Shown here: positions 22,901 through 36,148 of the stretch, piece after piece
How the letters are laid out: every line of letters begins with the position of its first letter
Numbering within the stretch: the first letter of the stretch is position 1
From: Ifrita kowaldi
Lineage: Eukaryota > Chordata > Aves > Passeriformes > Cinclosomatidae
Length of the DNA stretch: 64,000 nucleotides
Reading direction: 5' to 3'
Assembly: GCA_013398055.1 (NCBI GenBank)
Contig: VZRS01014892.1
Location: forward strand, 225,365-289,364
Program-made: the position numbers and the translations under genes
The notes under the pieces: generated by a model
The model's input: the letters and a program-made list of their open reading frames with translations, nothing else
Database searches by the model: none
Told to the model about the DNA's origin: nothing

Positions 22901-25900
22901 CCTTGACAAACTTTCTATTACCTGTATCAACTGCCAAGCACCAGCAACCTGTCTGTAAGCCAGCATGCCTATGAAGCTGGAGCTGAAATCCACATGCCAC
23001 AGCCGAGAACAGTATCCTTTGTCTGCTGGAGGAGAGGGGGAAATCACTGAATAGTCTTTGGTTTCCACATTGGCTTAGTTTTCTTAGCAAACACCAGCAG
23101 TTGTGCTGAAGCCAGTGGGACCATTTGTGGATGTCACTCTGTATCGACACACAGCCAATGCTAATGGCAAAAAACCTGCTTAATTTCAGGTCTGTTGCAG
23201 GCTGAAATGGGATTCCAGAGTTGAGTAATTCAATGCCTCTTAGTTTAGTCTTTTTGCAGTGCTCATCCTTTTTTTGAACAGCTCACTTTCAAAGAGGAAA
23301 GCTGGCAGGGCACATCTTATGATTTCCAACAGGCTATGGTTTTCAGAGTGCAGTTGAAATTCAAGAGCAGCAAACTTAATTAACATCTTTGAAAAGGCAA
23401 AACCTCTGTGAATTGAAAAACTGGGAATCCATTATCACCAACCAGTGCTTGGATATTAGATCCAGGCATGACGCTGAATGACTTGCTCTGGTAATCCATA
23501 TGAATCTTGCTGAACACGTGAGAAGGGAAACAATTCCCTCCACCTGGAAAAAGTTGCATCCCAGTACCAGCTGAGGAACTTGGGAAGACAAGTGAAACTC
23601 CACAATTCACTTTGCTGTCTGAAGTAAATGTGTATACACAGAGAGAGAGAGCAATATAATGATACTCTGCATCTCCCTGGTGTAGGATGAGGTTAATCCA
23701 TGCTATCTCAGACAAATCAAGATGACCAAGTCAAGCATTGGCCACAGGACTTCTTGAGCTAAGCACGATGAGGTGGAAAACACAACAATCATTACCTTGA
23801 TTTAGCTACTACAATGTTGCCTGCTCTGGATGTAGAAGACTCAGTGCCAGTGTAATGCAAATTCTCTGACCTTGAATGGAAGCAGTTATACACTTGAGGC
23901 CCTTTCATTGCCAAATCAACGCTGTTTGCATATTAACTTTTGCATTCGGTTTGCCTAATGCAGCATTAAATCTCCCAGCTACGGGGACCTTCGGCACTCT
24001 GCTGTGACTCTTCCTCTAACTGAAACCACTTTTTCATGAGCTGCTTTTTCTGTCCTTAAGATGTTATCTCAGCCTAGTATGATTTCCTCATATCACCTTA
24101 ACACAAAACTTTTTGCCCTCATGGCACTTACAGCCCATGCTTGTTTTTGGACTTTTACCAGTATAAACCTTTCTAAGCCTAGTTCTTCCAGTCTTCTTCC
24201 AATGGGAGATGTCTCCAGCCCAAGTGAGATTGCAACCTTGAAAACTTCCCACTGACTCAGGAGACGGCAAATCACTGACTGGAAATCAGTGAATCACTAT
24301 GCCTTGGATGCTTGCCCTTAGAGCAGAGGAGTACATGGCTTGACCCTCCTTTGGGAATGGAGGGGGAAAAAAGTTTTAAAAAAGCCCTATTCTGAACCCA
24401 GTCCAGTGGCCAGTGATCAAAGAGGTGAAAGAGCAAAGAGTCTACTTATTTTCCCCGTGTGCTCATAACAGAGTGTTTGGATCAGAAAGCTCCTGTATGT
24501 GCTCCTGACCAGGCTCCAGACAGGACCTGGCAGATCTGACCAAGTCCCTGATCAGTTGAGTAAACACCTCGATAGCTTAACCTGCCCTGGTAGCGTCTGG
24601 CTTCTGAATCATCCAGCCTCTGGAGCACTCGTGTTTAAAAGAAACAAGAACAAATGTTCTGGTTTCTTGGCCCAGCCAGGTAAGATGAAAATGGTTATTT
24701 AGGCTCTTCCTGATGAAGCTGGGTTTTCTCTCTCCTGTTCACCATTGCTATAATTTTCTTCTTCCCTCCCAGATCTGGGCCTCCTGCCCCTGGAGCTTCA
24801 CGGGCCAGTGTCCAAAACATTAGAGCAAATGAAGTAAGACCCACAACTGATATAAAAGGCTTGGCCTGCACAGAACCAGACACACAGATCTTAGTGTCTG
24901 GACAGACAAGTAGTCACATCAGAAAACAGACAGGACTTACACTGCAAGTACAAAGGTGCATCATCTGTGGTTCATTGTTTGGTACTCACTGGGATGGCAG
25001 GAGAAAGGCAGGGAAGATGAAATAGCTGTTTGAGAGAGGATATGTGCTCTACTTTGCAATTGAAAGGTGAAGGTGCAACGACTCAGGAAAGACACTGAAT
25101 CCTGCAGAAGCCTGCTTGCTTTCCCATGGTTTTAAGTAAAATTGGCGGGACAAGCACCAGGACAGACTTCCTGAGATGTCTGAGGACACACAAGAGTACA
25201 AGGGAGAAACATATCAGTGTGGCTTTTGGTCACAAAATCCTCTCCCCCATCACAATGTGCTTTGCTCCTACCTTGACGTGTACTTCAGGGGGCTGGTCGG
25301 GTACTCTGAGCACAGGCAATAGGCTCCAGAAAGGCCATGATTGTGGTGGGACCTTGAGTCAGAGGACATGTGCTGCAAGACGTGGTCCAGGTGGAGGAGG
25401 GTTGCATGTGCAATTTTCCCCGGCACTAAGTCCTGTACACAGCAGCACGCACCCAGAGACCAGAAAAGCAACACAGGTGCGGCCAGCCCTGTGAAAAACA
25501 TCTTGTTGGCTTGTCTCAGCTATGCACATGAAACTCGTTTAGGTTTAGCAACAGATGCCAGCAGTTCAGCTGTACAGTGGATTGCGTTATTTATATCTTG
25601 GGAGAGATCCAAGAATTAGAGGGAGAGCAATTGAGGGATGACGGCTGCGTGCTCATTCTTCCATCGTGCAGCAGTGCTGGCTGCTGCAGCTACCCAAGGT
25701 TAGCGCAGATGTACGACCAAAATGAATGCGTGACCTAATACAGTACCCACTCTGCAAGCTGCCAAGGAAGGAGGATGTTTTTCTGCAATTCCTGTACATA
25801 CTGATTTACTGGATGCTCACATTCAGGTACCTAGAAGCGCTTACAAGGAAGGCAGGAAGCCTGGAAAATCTTCACCATCTTTTTAAGTGAAGGGAAGTTA

Positions 25901-26030
25901 AACAAAAAACCACACGTAGAAGTATTTTCTCTGAAGAGATTCCCACATACAAACTGGGAATACATCTTTTGTCTCTGATTTACAGTGTCAGATGAGAAAT
26001 GAACTAAGGCTCATGGCATGCTCAGGACGG
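16912..26030 (-). other. PALM2: PALM2 large intron, part 1
   Basis: This is the left part (transcript 3' side) of the 43.9-kb intron between exons 3 and 4. The only recognisable element is an antisense CR1 3' fragment near 21050-21190. The rest is unique-looking AT-moderate sequence with small imperfect repeats, such as an A-rich GGAAGAAAATTAA duplication near 20513-20545 and a (GA) run near 23640. No exon is supported. Confidence 0.7.
21050..21190 (-). mobile_element. CR1 3'-end fragment, antisense to the plus strand
   Basis: Read on the plus strand, the fragment has the familiar reversed CR1 3' terminus: CTAGGATAATAAAGGTTGGAAATGACTT…, then TCTAGCCCAACCTCCTGCTCAAAGTAGGGTCAGCTA, then CCAGTTGGGTCTTGAAACTCC (each a short divergent match to CR1). 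The element therefore runs on the minus strand, the same direction as PALM2. It is short and degraded, and the edges are approximate. Confidence 0.75.
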
Positions 26031-26034
26031 AACA

Positions 26035-26594
26035 TGACCAAGGCAAAGATGCCCTGCAGAAAAAGAACTGGGGGTGCTGGTCAACAGCCATCTGAACACG
26101 AGCCAACAGTGAGCCCAGGTGGCCAAGATTGCTCATGGCATCCTGGCTTCTGTCAAGAATAGTGTGGCCAGCAGGCCCAGGGCGATGACTGTTACCCTGT
26201 CCTTGGCACTGGTGAGGCCACACCTCAAGTCCTGCGTTGAGTTTTGAGCCCCTCACTCCAAGAAAGACATCAAGTTGCTGGAGCATGTCCAGAGAAGGGC
26301 AAAAAAGCCGGGTAGAAGTCTAGAAGGAGGCTCGGGGGAGATCTCACTGCTCTGTACAACTACCTGAAAGGATGTTATAGTGGAGGTCAGTCTCTTCTCC
26401 CAGGTAACAAGTGACAAGGCAAGAGGAAATGTCCTCAAGTTGTGCCATAGGATGTTTGGATAGAATATTAGGGAAAAATTATTCTCTGAAAGGGTTGCCA
26501 AGCATTGTAACAGGCTGACCACAGAAGTGGTGCAAGCACCATCCCTGGAAGACTTCAAAAGATGTAGATGTGGTGGCTAGGGACACAATTTTGA
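26035..26594 (+). mobile_element. CR1 LINE fragment (RT C-terminal end)
   Basis: This is a degraded CR1 3' half. Signatures include AAGAACTGGGGGTGCTGGT (the E-K-D-L-G-V-L-V region), GAGCCAACAGTGAGCCCAGGTGG, CAGAGAAGGGCAAAAAAGC (the VQRRA region), GTTGCCAAGCATTGTAACAGGCTG and AAGATGTAGATGTGGTGGCTAGGGACAC. Frameshifts and stops are frequent. The usual ATTCTATG tail is absent, so the extreme 3' end is missing or the copy belongs to a subfamily with a different end. Confidence 0.85.
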
Positions 26595-29500
26595 AGGGGC
26601 TACAGCAGAAATGCCATAAAATTCTGCAAACTCAGAGTGCAGGCAGTGCTGCACCGAAAAGCAGAACACATGGGAGACTGGGTTTAAAGGCAATCGTTAG
26701 CTAGGGCTGGAGAGGGCATGTTGTCTTCTGCCTGGACCTCAGGTCTCTGCAGCTTTTTCCTCAGCTATCTGTTTTTTCTCCCTGGGAGAGCTGGGGAGGT
26801 GCTCTCTGTGCTCCCATCTGCTCTTCCCAGGGAGCTGATGAGGGTCATGCACAGCAATTCTTGCGGAGAGTTGTTGTTCTCAGCCCGCCATGGGCTGCTG
26901 CAGTGAAGGGCAGGGGCAAAGGGGACAGCACAAGAGTTGTGCCTGGGAGAACTCAAGAGCACACCTGGAGTGAAAGACAAACTTTTTCCTGGTACAGGCT
27001 CCTTCCCTTTCTGCCTCCCCTCCCCTTTCTCCACCTTTCCTCCTTCTTTTTTTCCTTAAATTCCTGCACAGGTTATTTCCACTCATACTTCTGAGTCTCT
27101 TTTTTCTGTTTAGATAGAGCACTGGCTGCATCCAAAGTCAGTGGCTGTTAACCAGGACTTCACTCCTAGCAGAATTCCCATTTGGGCTGTTTGGAACCCC
27201 TCCCTGCCCCTACCATGTTTAACTTTTAGCAGTATAGAAGCACATGCAAGTGGGTCTTTCATGTGGCAATGAAAAGATTTTGCAGTTATTAACTAGAAAA
27301 GCAGTGTTGACAAAAACAGCAATCATGGGCCATAGCTACCTAATTTTATCCTTGCTGTAGCCTCCAGCAAATCATTTTGCCTCTGTTCCATCTTGATCCA
27401 ATGCATTTTGCCAATCCTATAGAGCCCAATTGTACATCAGGCCATGCTTATCCCTAGTAGATGTTTAGCTGGTGTTATTAATTATACTCACTGCACATAC
27501 GAGATTTCCATGATTTTGGTTTGAATGGACTCATATTTGCTGCTAAGAACTGCATGGATTTTGTAACAGACTTCTGGTGCAAACAAGGGATTATCTATTT
27601 GCTTCCTGTTGTGGTGGCTTAAAATGGGCTGTTTCAAGGAACATGCTGCTTACAAGCCTACTTGTTGGTGCAAAAAGCATTGCCCAGCATCCAGCATTCT
27701 GAGGTACACCATGTGATCGACTAAATTTAGTCTGAGAATAGTACTAAAACTGAAAATAAACCCCAGAAAATTCAGGCTGAAAATGTGAAAACCCAATCAA
27801 AGTTTTATAATGGTGGGATTATTCTGCTATCCTGTGGCTATTTAAGCACAACTACCATAAAAAGCTGCAACTTACAGGGATCCCACCTGCCTCCCTTCGA
27901 TGTTTATGAACATACATTTCCTTGCCTTTTGTGTTGTGCTTTAGTCATGACTGCCTGAACCTGTAAAGGCCTTCAGTAGTCCTTGACAGTATGCGTCAGG
28001 CACTGAACTTCATTAGGTCCCTTTAAAAATTCCCCATATTACATGACCCTCACAAATCCATTCCCCTGCACTGCTTGCCAATAAGGACAGAAAAAGAGCA
28101 GCAGGGCAGGAAGGGGAACACCCAGTAGGAGCTGTGACTTGTTTTGTTTGTTTCTTGATACAAACAGTTTCTTGGATCTGAGCTTTGCAAATCTGTCCTC
28201 TGCTGTCATTCACTTACAGGAACTCACAGTTCATTTTTCCAGGGTGAAGGCTGATGCGAGGCAAGGAACATGCCCCATGGGAACGCACAGATTTTATACT
28301 GGGAGCACTGAGAGATGCACCAAGCTGTTGCCACCCTGAGCATGGTGACTGCAGTGTCCTGATCCTGCTTCATCCATCTGATCTACAGTAGCGCTTTTAT
28401 GTTGTGCTTGTTTATTTATTTGTGCTGGGCAACAAGCATCCCCACGGCTCAGAAAGCCACTGGAACAGTGCTTTCACTGGGGAGAGGTTTTGCCCTGGTG
28501 GGGTAGCTCCAAGGTTATCCAAAGTGCTCCTGCTGAGGCAAATCAAGCCAATCAGGAAGCCCCTAGAAACCTGGGCTGTGTTCAGTTTGTTGTTTCCACC
28601 CTTAGACATTTCCTGCTATTGTTCTTGTCGTTTTCTTTGAGTGCTCACTGGGCTGGTGGGTGGTGCTGCTACTGCCGGCAGGGGAGGCCTCCGGTCCTCT
28701 TGGGCACATGGAGAGCTCTGTGCCATTCCTTTCACAGACTCCCAGCACTAATTTCTGGCATACAAGTGCAGGGAAGGTGGACCTTGGGTGGTAACTGCAT
28801 CTCAGTGAGCAAAGTGCAGCTCCTCTTCCTGTTGGCTGTGCTCAGCTGGACAAGAATGAAGTCGTACCACAAAATGATGAATGAATTCCAGCTCAAGACA
28901 TTGCTCACCACCCCTGGAGAAGGAGAAGGTGGGTGAGTAGGTGGAAGCAGCAGATCCACAGCATCCTGGGATCTATACAGAGAGCTGTGGAAATACTGAC
29001 TGTATGCTAGATGTTGATGGCTCTGGTTTTATCTCTGCCACCCAGAGCCTGGCTTTCACTTTCCAAAGATACAGGATTTCACCTACAATGATCTAACCTC
29101 ACCACACCACTATCGAGAACCAGAGGAGCTATTAACTATTCAGGCCTTCCATACACAATGCCTGTGCATCATTTTTTAATTCGCTGAATATCATGATTAA
29201 TCTTTTATTTCATCAGACGCTTCTCACAAGTATCTACGTGCAGTGTGAAGGACAAAAGATCTGGACGCCGCACTCCCTTGGGTGCTGTTCCAGTCTCAAC
29301 TAGAAATCACAGCAAACCAGTTCCTAGACCCCTCCAGCTGCTCAGGTAATCACGAGCACATCTTTGGATTTCATATACCGTGTAAGACAAGTTTCCGTGC
29401 TGTGGAGAAATTGTAAGATTGAATTTGTCCTTGGACAGCATTTATAATTCTGTAGAGAGATCCCTGGAAATGTGGTATTATTGCTGAGCTGTAGTGGTGA

Positions 29501-32500
29501 ATAGAGCCAGCTACAGAGCTGTGTGAATGAAGAAATGAGTGGGAAAAATTGCTTTGATATTACTTGAGGCTTCCTTTTCCAGCCCTTTGTTCCACATTAC
29601 CTAACATCAGCCAGACCTGAGTCACTGCTATCTGAACCGTCACAGAGCTGGAGTGCAAATAAAAAAAAAGGAGAGCATATTTAATAAAGTGACAATGTCT
29701 TTCTAGTCCCCCTTACTGGCTCATGAAAACTTGGAATGAAGTACAGTTTTAACTGTGGAATGCTGAGAAGTTTGCCTTGACGTTGTGCTGCATGTTTGTG
29801 GTAGGAGTCAGCTGATGACTTCCTGCCTGCGTGGGTCTCAGAGGGGTGAAATTCTTGACCCCAGACTTTCCAAGAGCTGCAGAGCTTCAGAATCAGGATA
29901 AAGCAGACATCTGGGCTGATTGGGTTCAGTGGAGCAAAAACCAGCCAGTAGAGTATCTGTGGAACAGGATGGGTTATAAATCTTTCTTTATAAGAAAACT
30001 TGTAAAGCCATGCCGGGGTCTGTGTTTTGATGGTTGACCTCAAGCTGACCATTGATCACAGTGGAGAGGTGGCACAGGACTGCATTTCTGAGGGTAAACG
30101 TCCAAGAGGAGAACCTCAAAGAACACCTAGCAGTGTGGTAACCCCCTAATTTCTAATAAATTACTTTGCAGTTGGTTCATTACCCTTCCTGCAGCAAGCT
30201 GAAGGAAGCCAAGCATAGCTTGATGGGCTCCTGGCTGCGATCCCAGGGCTAGCTGGTCACGAGAAGCTAGTTCACCTTCTGTGGTTTCAGTGCATCCCAG
30301 GACTGTGACAAACATCCCTCACACGCGTCTCCTTGACTGTGCAAACCATCTCCATGCCTGGAATGGCGGTATTGAGGGACGGGATAGCAAGGGGAGATGG
30401 TCCATGTCACATCTCTGGAAATTTCTGATACGTAACTCGAGAAAAGAGACTAAACTTTTGCGGAGATTTCCTGAAATCTAAATGGTTAATTTTGTCTAGT
30501 TTTGAGTCTCGCAGTACTCCTAAAGCTCAAGGATCCTGGACTGGAGAAAACCTCAGCTGAGTTTTGGCAAAACCATGAACATTCTTGGTGTTACCTGTGC
30601 AATTGACCCCCTTGTCTCTTTTCTGTGCCTACTACGTTTTTTATGTTGGTATTTGAACAAGGTACTCAAATAAAGTAAGTTCTTGTAAGAATGGGCAGTA
30701 ATAGAAGTGAGACCACTGCAAAAATCTCCTCAGGTTTACAGCACTGACAGATCATTTTAATTCGGTTTGTCTAAAACATGAGACCAAGGGCCAAAACTTT
30801 ACAGATGTTCATAGTATTGGGAAGGCTGGGGCCCATTTCCCTGTTTACTTCATGCAGGCAAGTGTGCACACCCTCAGGACATGGGAATTTAAGAAATTAC
30901 TGGCCAGTTGCAGGTTCCAGAAGATGTCTGTAGGTGCCATCTGAGATGTACAAAAAAAGCTTAAAAGCAGTAAAGGTGCTCTTGAAAATGGGATGAAGGT
31001 ACTTTTGAAAGCTTGTCTCCTGTGATATCCATGCCAATTGGTCTATAGTTACGAACACTCTTCCAGCTTTGTTGTTTGAAGGTACTTCATCTGTGAATGT
31101 TTATAGTTGAAGTGATCAGGCAGTAGATGAAGGAGCAGTACTCAAAGCCTTGAATTTAAACAAGAGAGATAAACAGGCATCAAACTGTAGGTGTGTATGT
31201 CGTTCCAGCGGTCTGAATAGATGAATACTTGGATGTAAGCACATGCTGAAGTGTATCTCTAACTCAAGGCTTAAAGGGTAATCACATTAATGTGACAGCT
31301 CAAAATTAGGAAAATTGTCCCAGTGATTTGGAATGGACAGACTGAAAATAAAATTAAACTAAAAAGGCCTTATTTGAAATACGGCGTAGGAACTGAGAGC
31401 AACAACAATACTCTGGGTTCTGGAATGCCATTGACTGCATTACAGTTACCAACAGACAAGGGCAGCAGGAAGTTCAGGCTGTCAAAATGACTGGCCAAAG
31501 GGCTGGCTGGTTAGTCACTAAGTGCCAGATGGACACCACCAACTGTCTAAATTATTTCTCCCTCATTTGTAATTGGCTTCAGTTGTGGCTGAGCTCCCTG
31601 GCTCTGCCTGCAGTTCTCAGGTCTGCTGTTGGCAGCCCCTTTGGTATACACCCCGGAGGCAGTGTGCAAGCTCCTGTCAGCATGACAGTCCCTGAAGGAG
31701 CTGTGGGTTTTCTGGTCATGCCCTCCTCTAAAAAATTTTGCCTCATTCATGGTGTGAAACATCCATGGCAGCATTTCATTCCACCCTCCTTTACTTTTTT
31801 CTTTTTTTTTCTCTCCTCATTTTCATGCCAGCTGTTGTGATCAGTCACAAAGAGACATTTTTTGATATTGGTACAGAACTGCTGATATTTTCCACCTTAT
31901 GCTACTTTAATGCTGGTAAGTAGGGCCATTGTTAAGATGCCACTTTGTGCCCCCAACAGATGCCTTTAAGTGTCTCTGGCTTCTCCCCCATGATCCAAAT
32001 CCATACTGAATGGTCTTGTGGCCTTCCCGCTACAGAACTGTTCTGGTCTCCGCTCATTGCCCCGCTGTGCACCTCCTGCTAGGTGTTTGGGACTTGTAGC
32101 ATCAAGACCAACAAATCCTCTTATAGAAAGTCCTCCTGCATTTATTTGCTTCTGCCTTCTTCAGTGACATGTCCTCTTTGGGAGTACCAAAGTCTTGAGG
32201 CCAAGAAGTCCTCAAAAAACTCAGCTGCTGGGAAACAAGCAAATGACTTTACACTGAGTTCCAAAAATTCTGCATGGGTTGTTTTGTAGAAGACACGAAC
32301 CCCAATTTAGAAGGTGAAACAGGAGCTGCCTGATTCAGGCTGCTTTTGGATGGCTTGACATTTGAACCCAAAAGTGACAGGAGCATGTACTTGCCCTCAC
32401 AGAGGTGGTTGTCCCAAAGAGCTCAGTGGTGTTGCAGAGGATGGCTCCTGCTTGGCCCTGCAGCACAAGCACAGCTCTCACCATCATTCTGTCTGTGACT

Positions 32501-35500
32501 GTCTCAGGTGGGTGTGATCGAGACAGAAAGTAGAAACGGCTTTCAAAGGTACCAGGCAGACTGCCTTGCCACTGTTTTCTTGGTGTTACAGTCTGCTGGG
32601 AAAGAAAGCAGAGGGGTGCTACTGCTTTTGAACAGGTCAGTACAATTGCAAATGTCAAAATGTCCAACATTAAGCAGAAAAAAGATGCAGGACAAAGGAG
32701 GAGGATGGTTTTGCAGCACACCAGCAAAAGGTGGGAAGAGCCTTTATCATGTCCATGCACATGATGTATGTAATCGTGGATAGATAATTTTCACCCAAAA
32801 AAAAAGCCTAGCTGTTGGATCTTGTCCAGCCAACCTCTCAACCAAGAACAAGGAGATGAATGTGGTCACTAAATATCCCAGTGAAAGTGGCTGAAGTTGT
32901 GCTTTACCCCGCGTTTGCAGAGGGCTGCTGGTGGGCTGTCGTTCATTATCATGGCTCATCTAAAGCACGGTAAGGTGATGCACTCTGGTAATCCGACTGT
33001 GAGTTTGAGCCCTTCTTTTCCTTCTGTTTCCAACTCCTACCCTGAAATCAGTACTGTAGTAAATACCTGCTCGACAGTAGTGCTCTCAAAAACTGTGGCC
33101 AGGGATACTGAGAGAATACCGCAGACAAATGCAGCATTTTCTTACAGGTTGCTAAATATCCAGTGCCTTTTGCACAACCATTTCTCTTTTCTCATTTCCT
33201 GTTGGACCTCCCTCATGCTCTTCCCACAACAGGACTGTGTGGAGTCACACATCCCAGTGTACTTGTTTAGCAGAGTTTTTTCCCCTAATATATATAATAG
33301 AACCAACCTGCAAACAGACAAACTAAATATGCATCCAAGGACTCAGGGAGCACTGCAGAAAGGCACAATGTGCTAAACTTAATGCTTGTGCTCCTGCACC
33401 ACCTTGTACTATTATTATATAGTATTATTATGAAGGTCACATACTAGATTTCTTTTCTGCTTCCCATTCCTGCTGCATGCTGTGTGGCTTGCTTTGATAA
33501 TTGGAAATTGCTCCACAAACTGACTGCCATGGCCCAGGGGACAGAAAAAGGTCTACCACAGCAGCAAAGAATCAAGAAGAGGCATCCAGGTCCAGATAGC
33601 AAAATTAAAAAAGGGAAAATAATAATTAAAAAGTCCCTAGCACTGCATGAATAAACAGAATGTACAAGGTGGGGACTGCTGGAGGAAAAGCTTCTCTGCA
33701 GTATATGAGGCCATCTAGCGAGCTCAGGCATTTTAACAGCTCAGCTTTTTCCATGGCAATTTGTCCTGCTTGTCCCCAAGAGGACACTTCACACACCAGT
33801 TACCAGCCAGGTATGCACACAGATACTTCAACAGTATTCTTCACTGCACGGTGAAAGGAGAAAAACCTTTGCGAGAGAGGAGGGAGTGACAACAGAAAGG
33901 GCATGACTGATGCCAGGGAGCTTGGCATGCTGGGTTTTTATGGGAAGTCAGAAATCCAGCAATACTGGTAGTGGAAGGGCAATGTGGTGTGCAAGTTTTC
34001 ACTGAATCCTGTCCTCAGCTGCACAGCTGGGGATGACAAGGGGAACTGCTCAGCCAGCAGGCACTGCAGCAGCTGGGGTGGTGAGAAAACCTTGTCAGGA
34101 GCCGTGAGATACAGGCTTCTCAGTATTATGTGGTGTCTTCCCTGACAAAAAACTGCTGAGAGGCAAGGAAATGGGTACCTGACGCTCTAAAAAAATTTCA
34201 AGTTCTCAGAGAACTGATGCTTGTATTTTATGTGATACTGGACTGGCAGTCCGGGAAGGGAAACTGCTGCAATGCAAAGCATTACATCTACCAAGTCGTG
34301 TCACGGTGCTTTGCCTCCGAGCAGAGGCCAGACCGGCTGCCTGGGGGTGAACACATGACCAGCTGCACTGCCCATCCACTCCTCTGCATCTCATGTGAGG
34401 CTGCCGGGTTATGAGAGCAACAGCAAATACCTGGGATTTTTGATAGCTTTTTGTGGCTGCTCAGAGAGCCCTCGAACATACCTGAACCTACGTCTGACTC
34501 CAAAACCCACAGCCAGTGTCACACTGTCCTGGTACAAACTGTGCTCGCTCAACCCGGGGTACAATGCTGGAGAATGTGAGCACAGGATGGTATTTCAACA
34601 TTCCAGGTGCCAGCATGTGATTCCTGCCTCTGCAGTGATGTTTTCCACTTTTAGCATAGGCATAAGTGCTTATAGCAAGTTTGTCCTGTTGCATTAGCAG
34701 TACCTCAGAAAACAGGAAGGAAAAGGCTGGAAGACCCTCACCTAGTAAACATGGGTTTAATCTCATCAAATTCTGGCAGCCAGGTGAGCAGATGATCCAC
34801 CAGTTTTTCTGTCTTCAGCTAACTGAATGCATTCACTTTCTCATGTCTTGAAAAATTGTTTGACCTGCCTGGACCTTCCTCAAGGGAGAACCCTTCATGT
34901 TCACCAGTCTGTCTCTGGAACAGCTATAAATCTGGAGCTTGGTAATTGTAATAATGACAAACAGTTCCACATTCTCCTATATTGTCGCCGGAGCCTTGAT
35001 CTGCAAGTTTTAGGACACCAAATTAGTTCTAAGTGTGAAATTATTACTCCCAGTAAAAATAAGTGTGCACATCTAGAAACATTTGCTATTTCAGTAAGCG
35101 TGTGTGTGTCTACATAGGCCATCGACAGGAGAAACAAAACATAATTGGCTTTGTAGCTGTGCAGCCTGGTAAACACAGTAGCATCATTGCTAGTAACAGA
35201 TCCCAAGCTTTGTATTAGCCTTGCAAGGACTTTAGGACTTGACATGGTCGCTCTGGAAGTGCCCCCTTCATCTTCTGCACAAGTCTGTGAAACTGTGTGG
35301 TGTAGCTGTGATCTACAGACAGCAGTGCCAAGCAGTTTGTTCTGTAGAAGGAAATGCATATGACCCTACTGTAGGCACCCCCTGCAGAGGAAGACAGGCT
35401 TGATGCCACAGCTGAAGCTTAGAAAGAGGGGTACAGGGAGCTGTGAGGAGGACAGTGGGGTGGGATGATGAGACAGGGCAATGAGCAAATTCACATTTGT

Positions 35501-35611
35501 CAGATAAAGACCTAGAGCTAGATAAAACTGCTCTAGGAGCAGCAAGGAGAGCAAATAACGAGCATCAAAAGAAGCACGGCTAGCAGGTCAAGGGAGCTGA
35601 CTCCGCCCCTC
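26595..35611 (-). other. PALM2: PALM2 large intron, part 2
   Basis: I recognise no exon, RNA gene or named repeat here. Plus-strand and minus-strand open frames of 90-160 codons (for example 28490-28936, 32335-32760, 32897-33376, 34901-35359) lack known domains, overlap one another on opposite strands, and are treated as chance. Confidence 0.6.
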
Positions 35612-36148
35612 CCTGCCTGAGTGCTGCATCCAGCCCTGTGGGCTGCAGCATCAGAAAGATGTGTATCTGCTGGAGCAAGTGCAGTGGAAAATCACAGAAA
35701 TCATCAGAAATCATCCATCAGGATGGAACATCAGTCCTATGAGGAAAAGCTGAGAAACCTATGGTTGGTAAGCCTGGAAGAGAAGGCCCTAGGGAGACCT
35801 TGCCTTCTAGTTCCTAAAGGAGGTTCGTAAGAAAGATGGGGACAGACTTTTTTTTTTTTTGAAGTTGGGCTCGTATCCATAGGACAGAGGGCAAACTGAA
35901 AGAGGGTAGATTTAACATAGACATAAGGAAGAATTTTTTTAATGGTGTGGGTAGAGAGAAACTGGAATAGATTTTCAAGAGCATCTGTGGATGCCTCACC
36001 ATTCTAAGTGTTCAAAGCCAGGTTGGATGGAGCTCTGAGCAACCTGACCTAAGCTGAAGGCATCACTGCTTACTGCAGAGTGGTTTGGGCTGGATGACTT
36101 TTAAAGGTCCCTTTCAACCCGAACAATTCCGTGCTTCCGTGATTCTAT
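35612..36148 (+). mobile_element. CR1 LINE 3' end
   Basis: This is a 5'-truncated CR1 starting around CTGCATCCAGCCCTGTGGGC. It runs through the RT C-terminal region (GAGGAAAAGCTGAGAAACCT; AGAGGGTAGATTTAACATAGAC; GTTCAAAGCCAGGTTGGATGG) and ends in TTTAAAGGTCCCTTTCAACCC and CGTGATTCTATC. Frameshifts and a T11 run interrupt the coding remnant, so it is inactive. Confidence 0.9.
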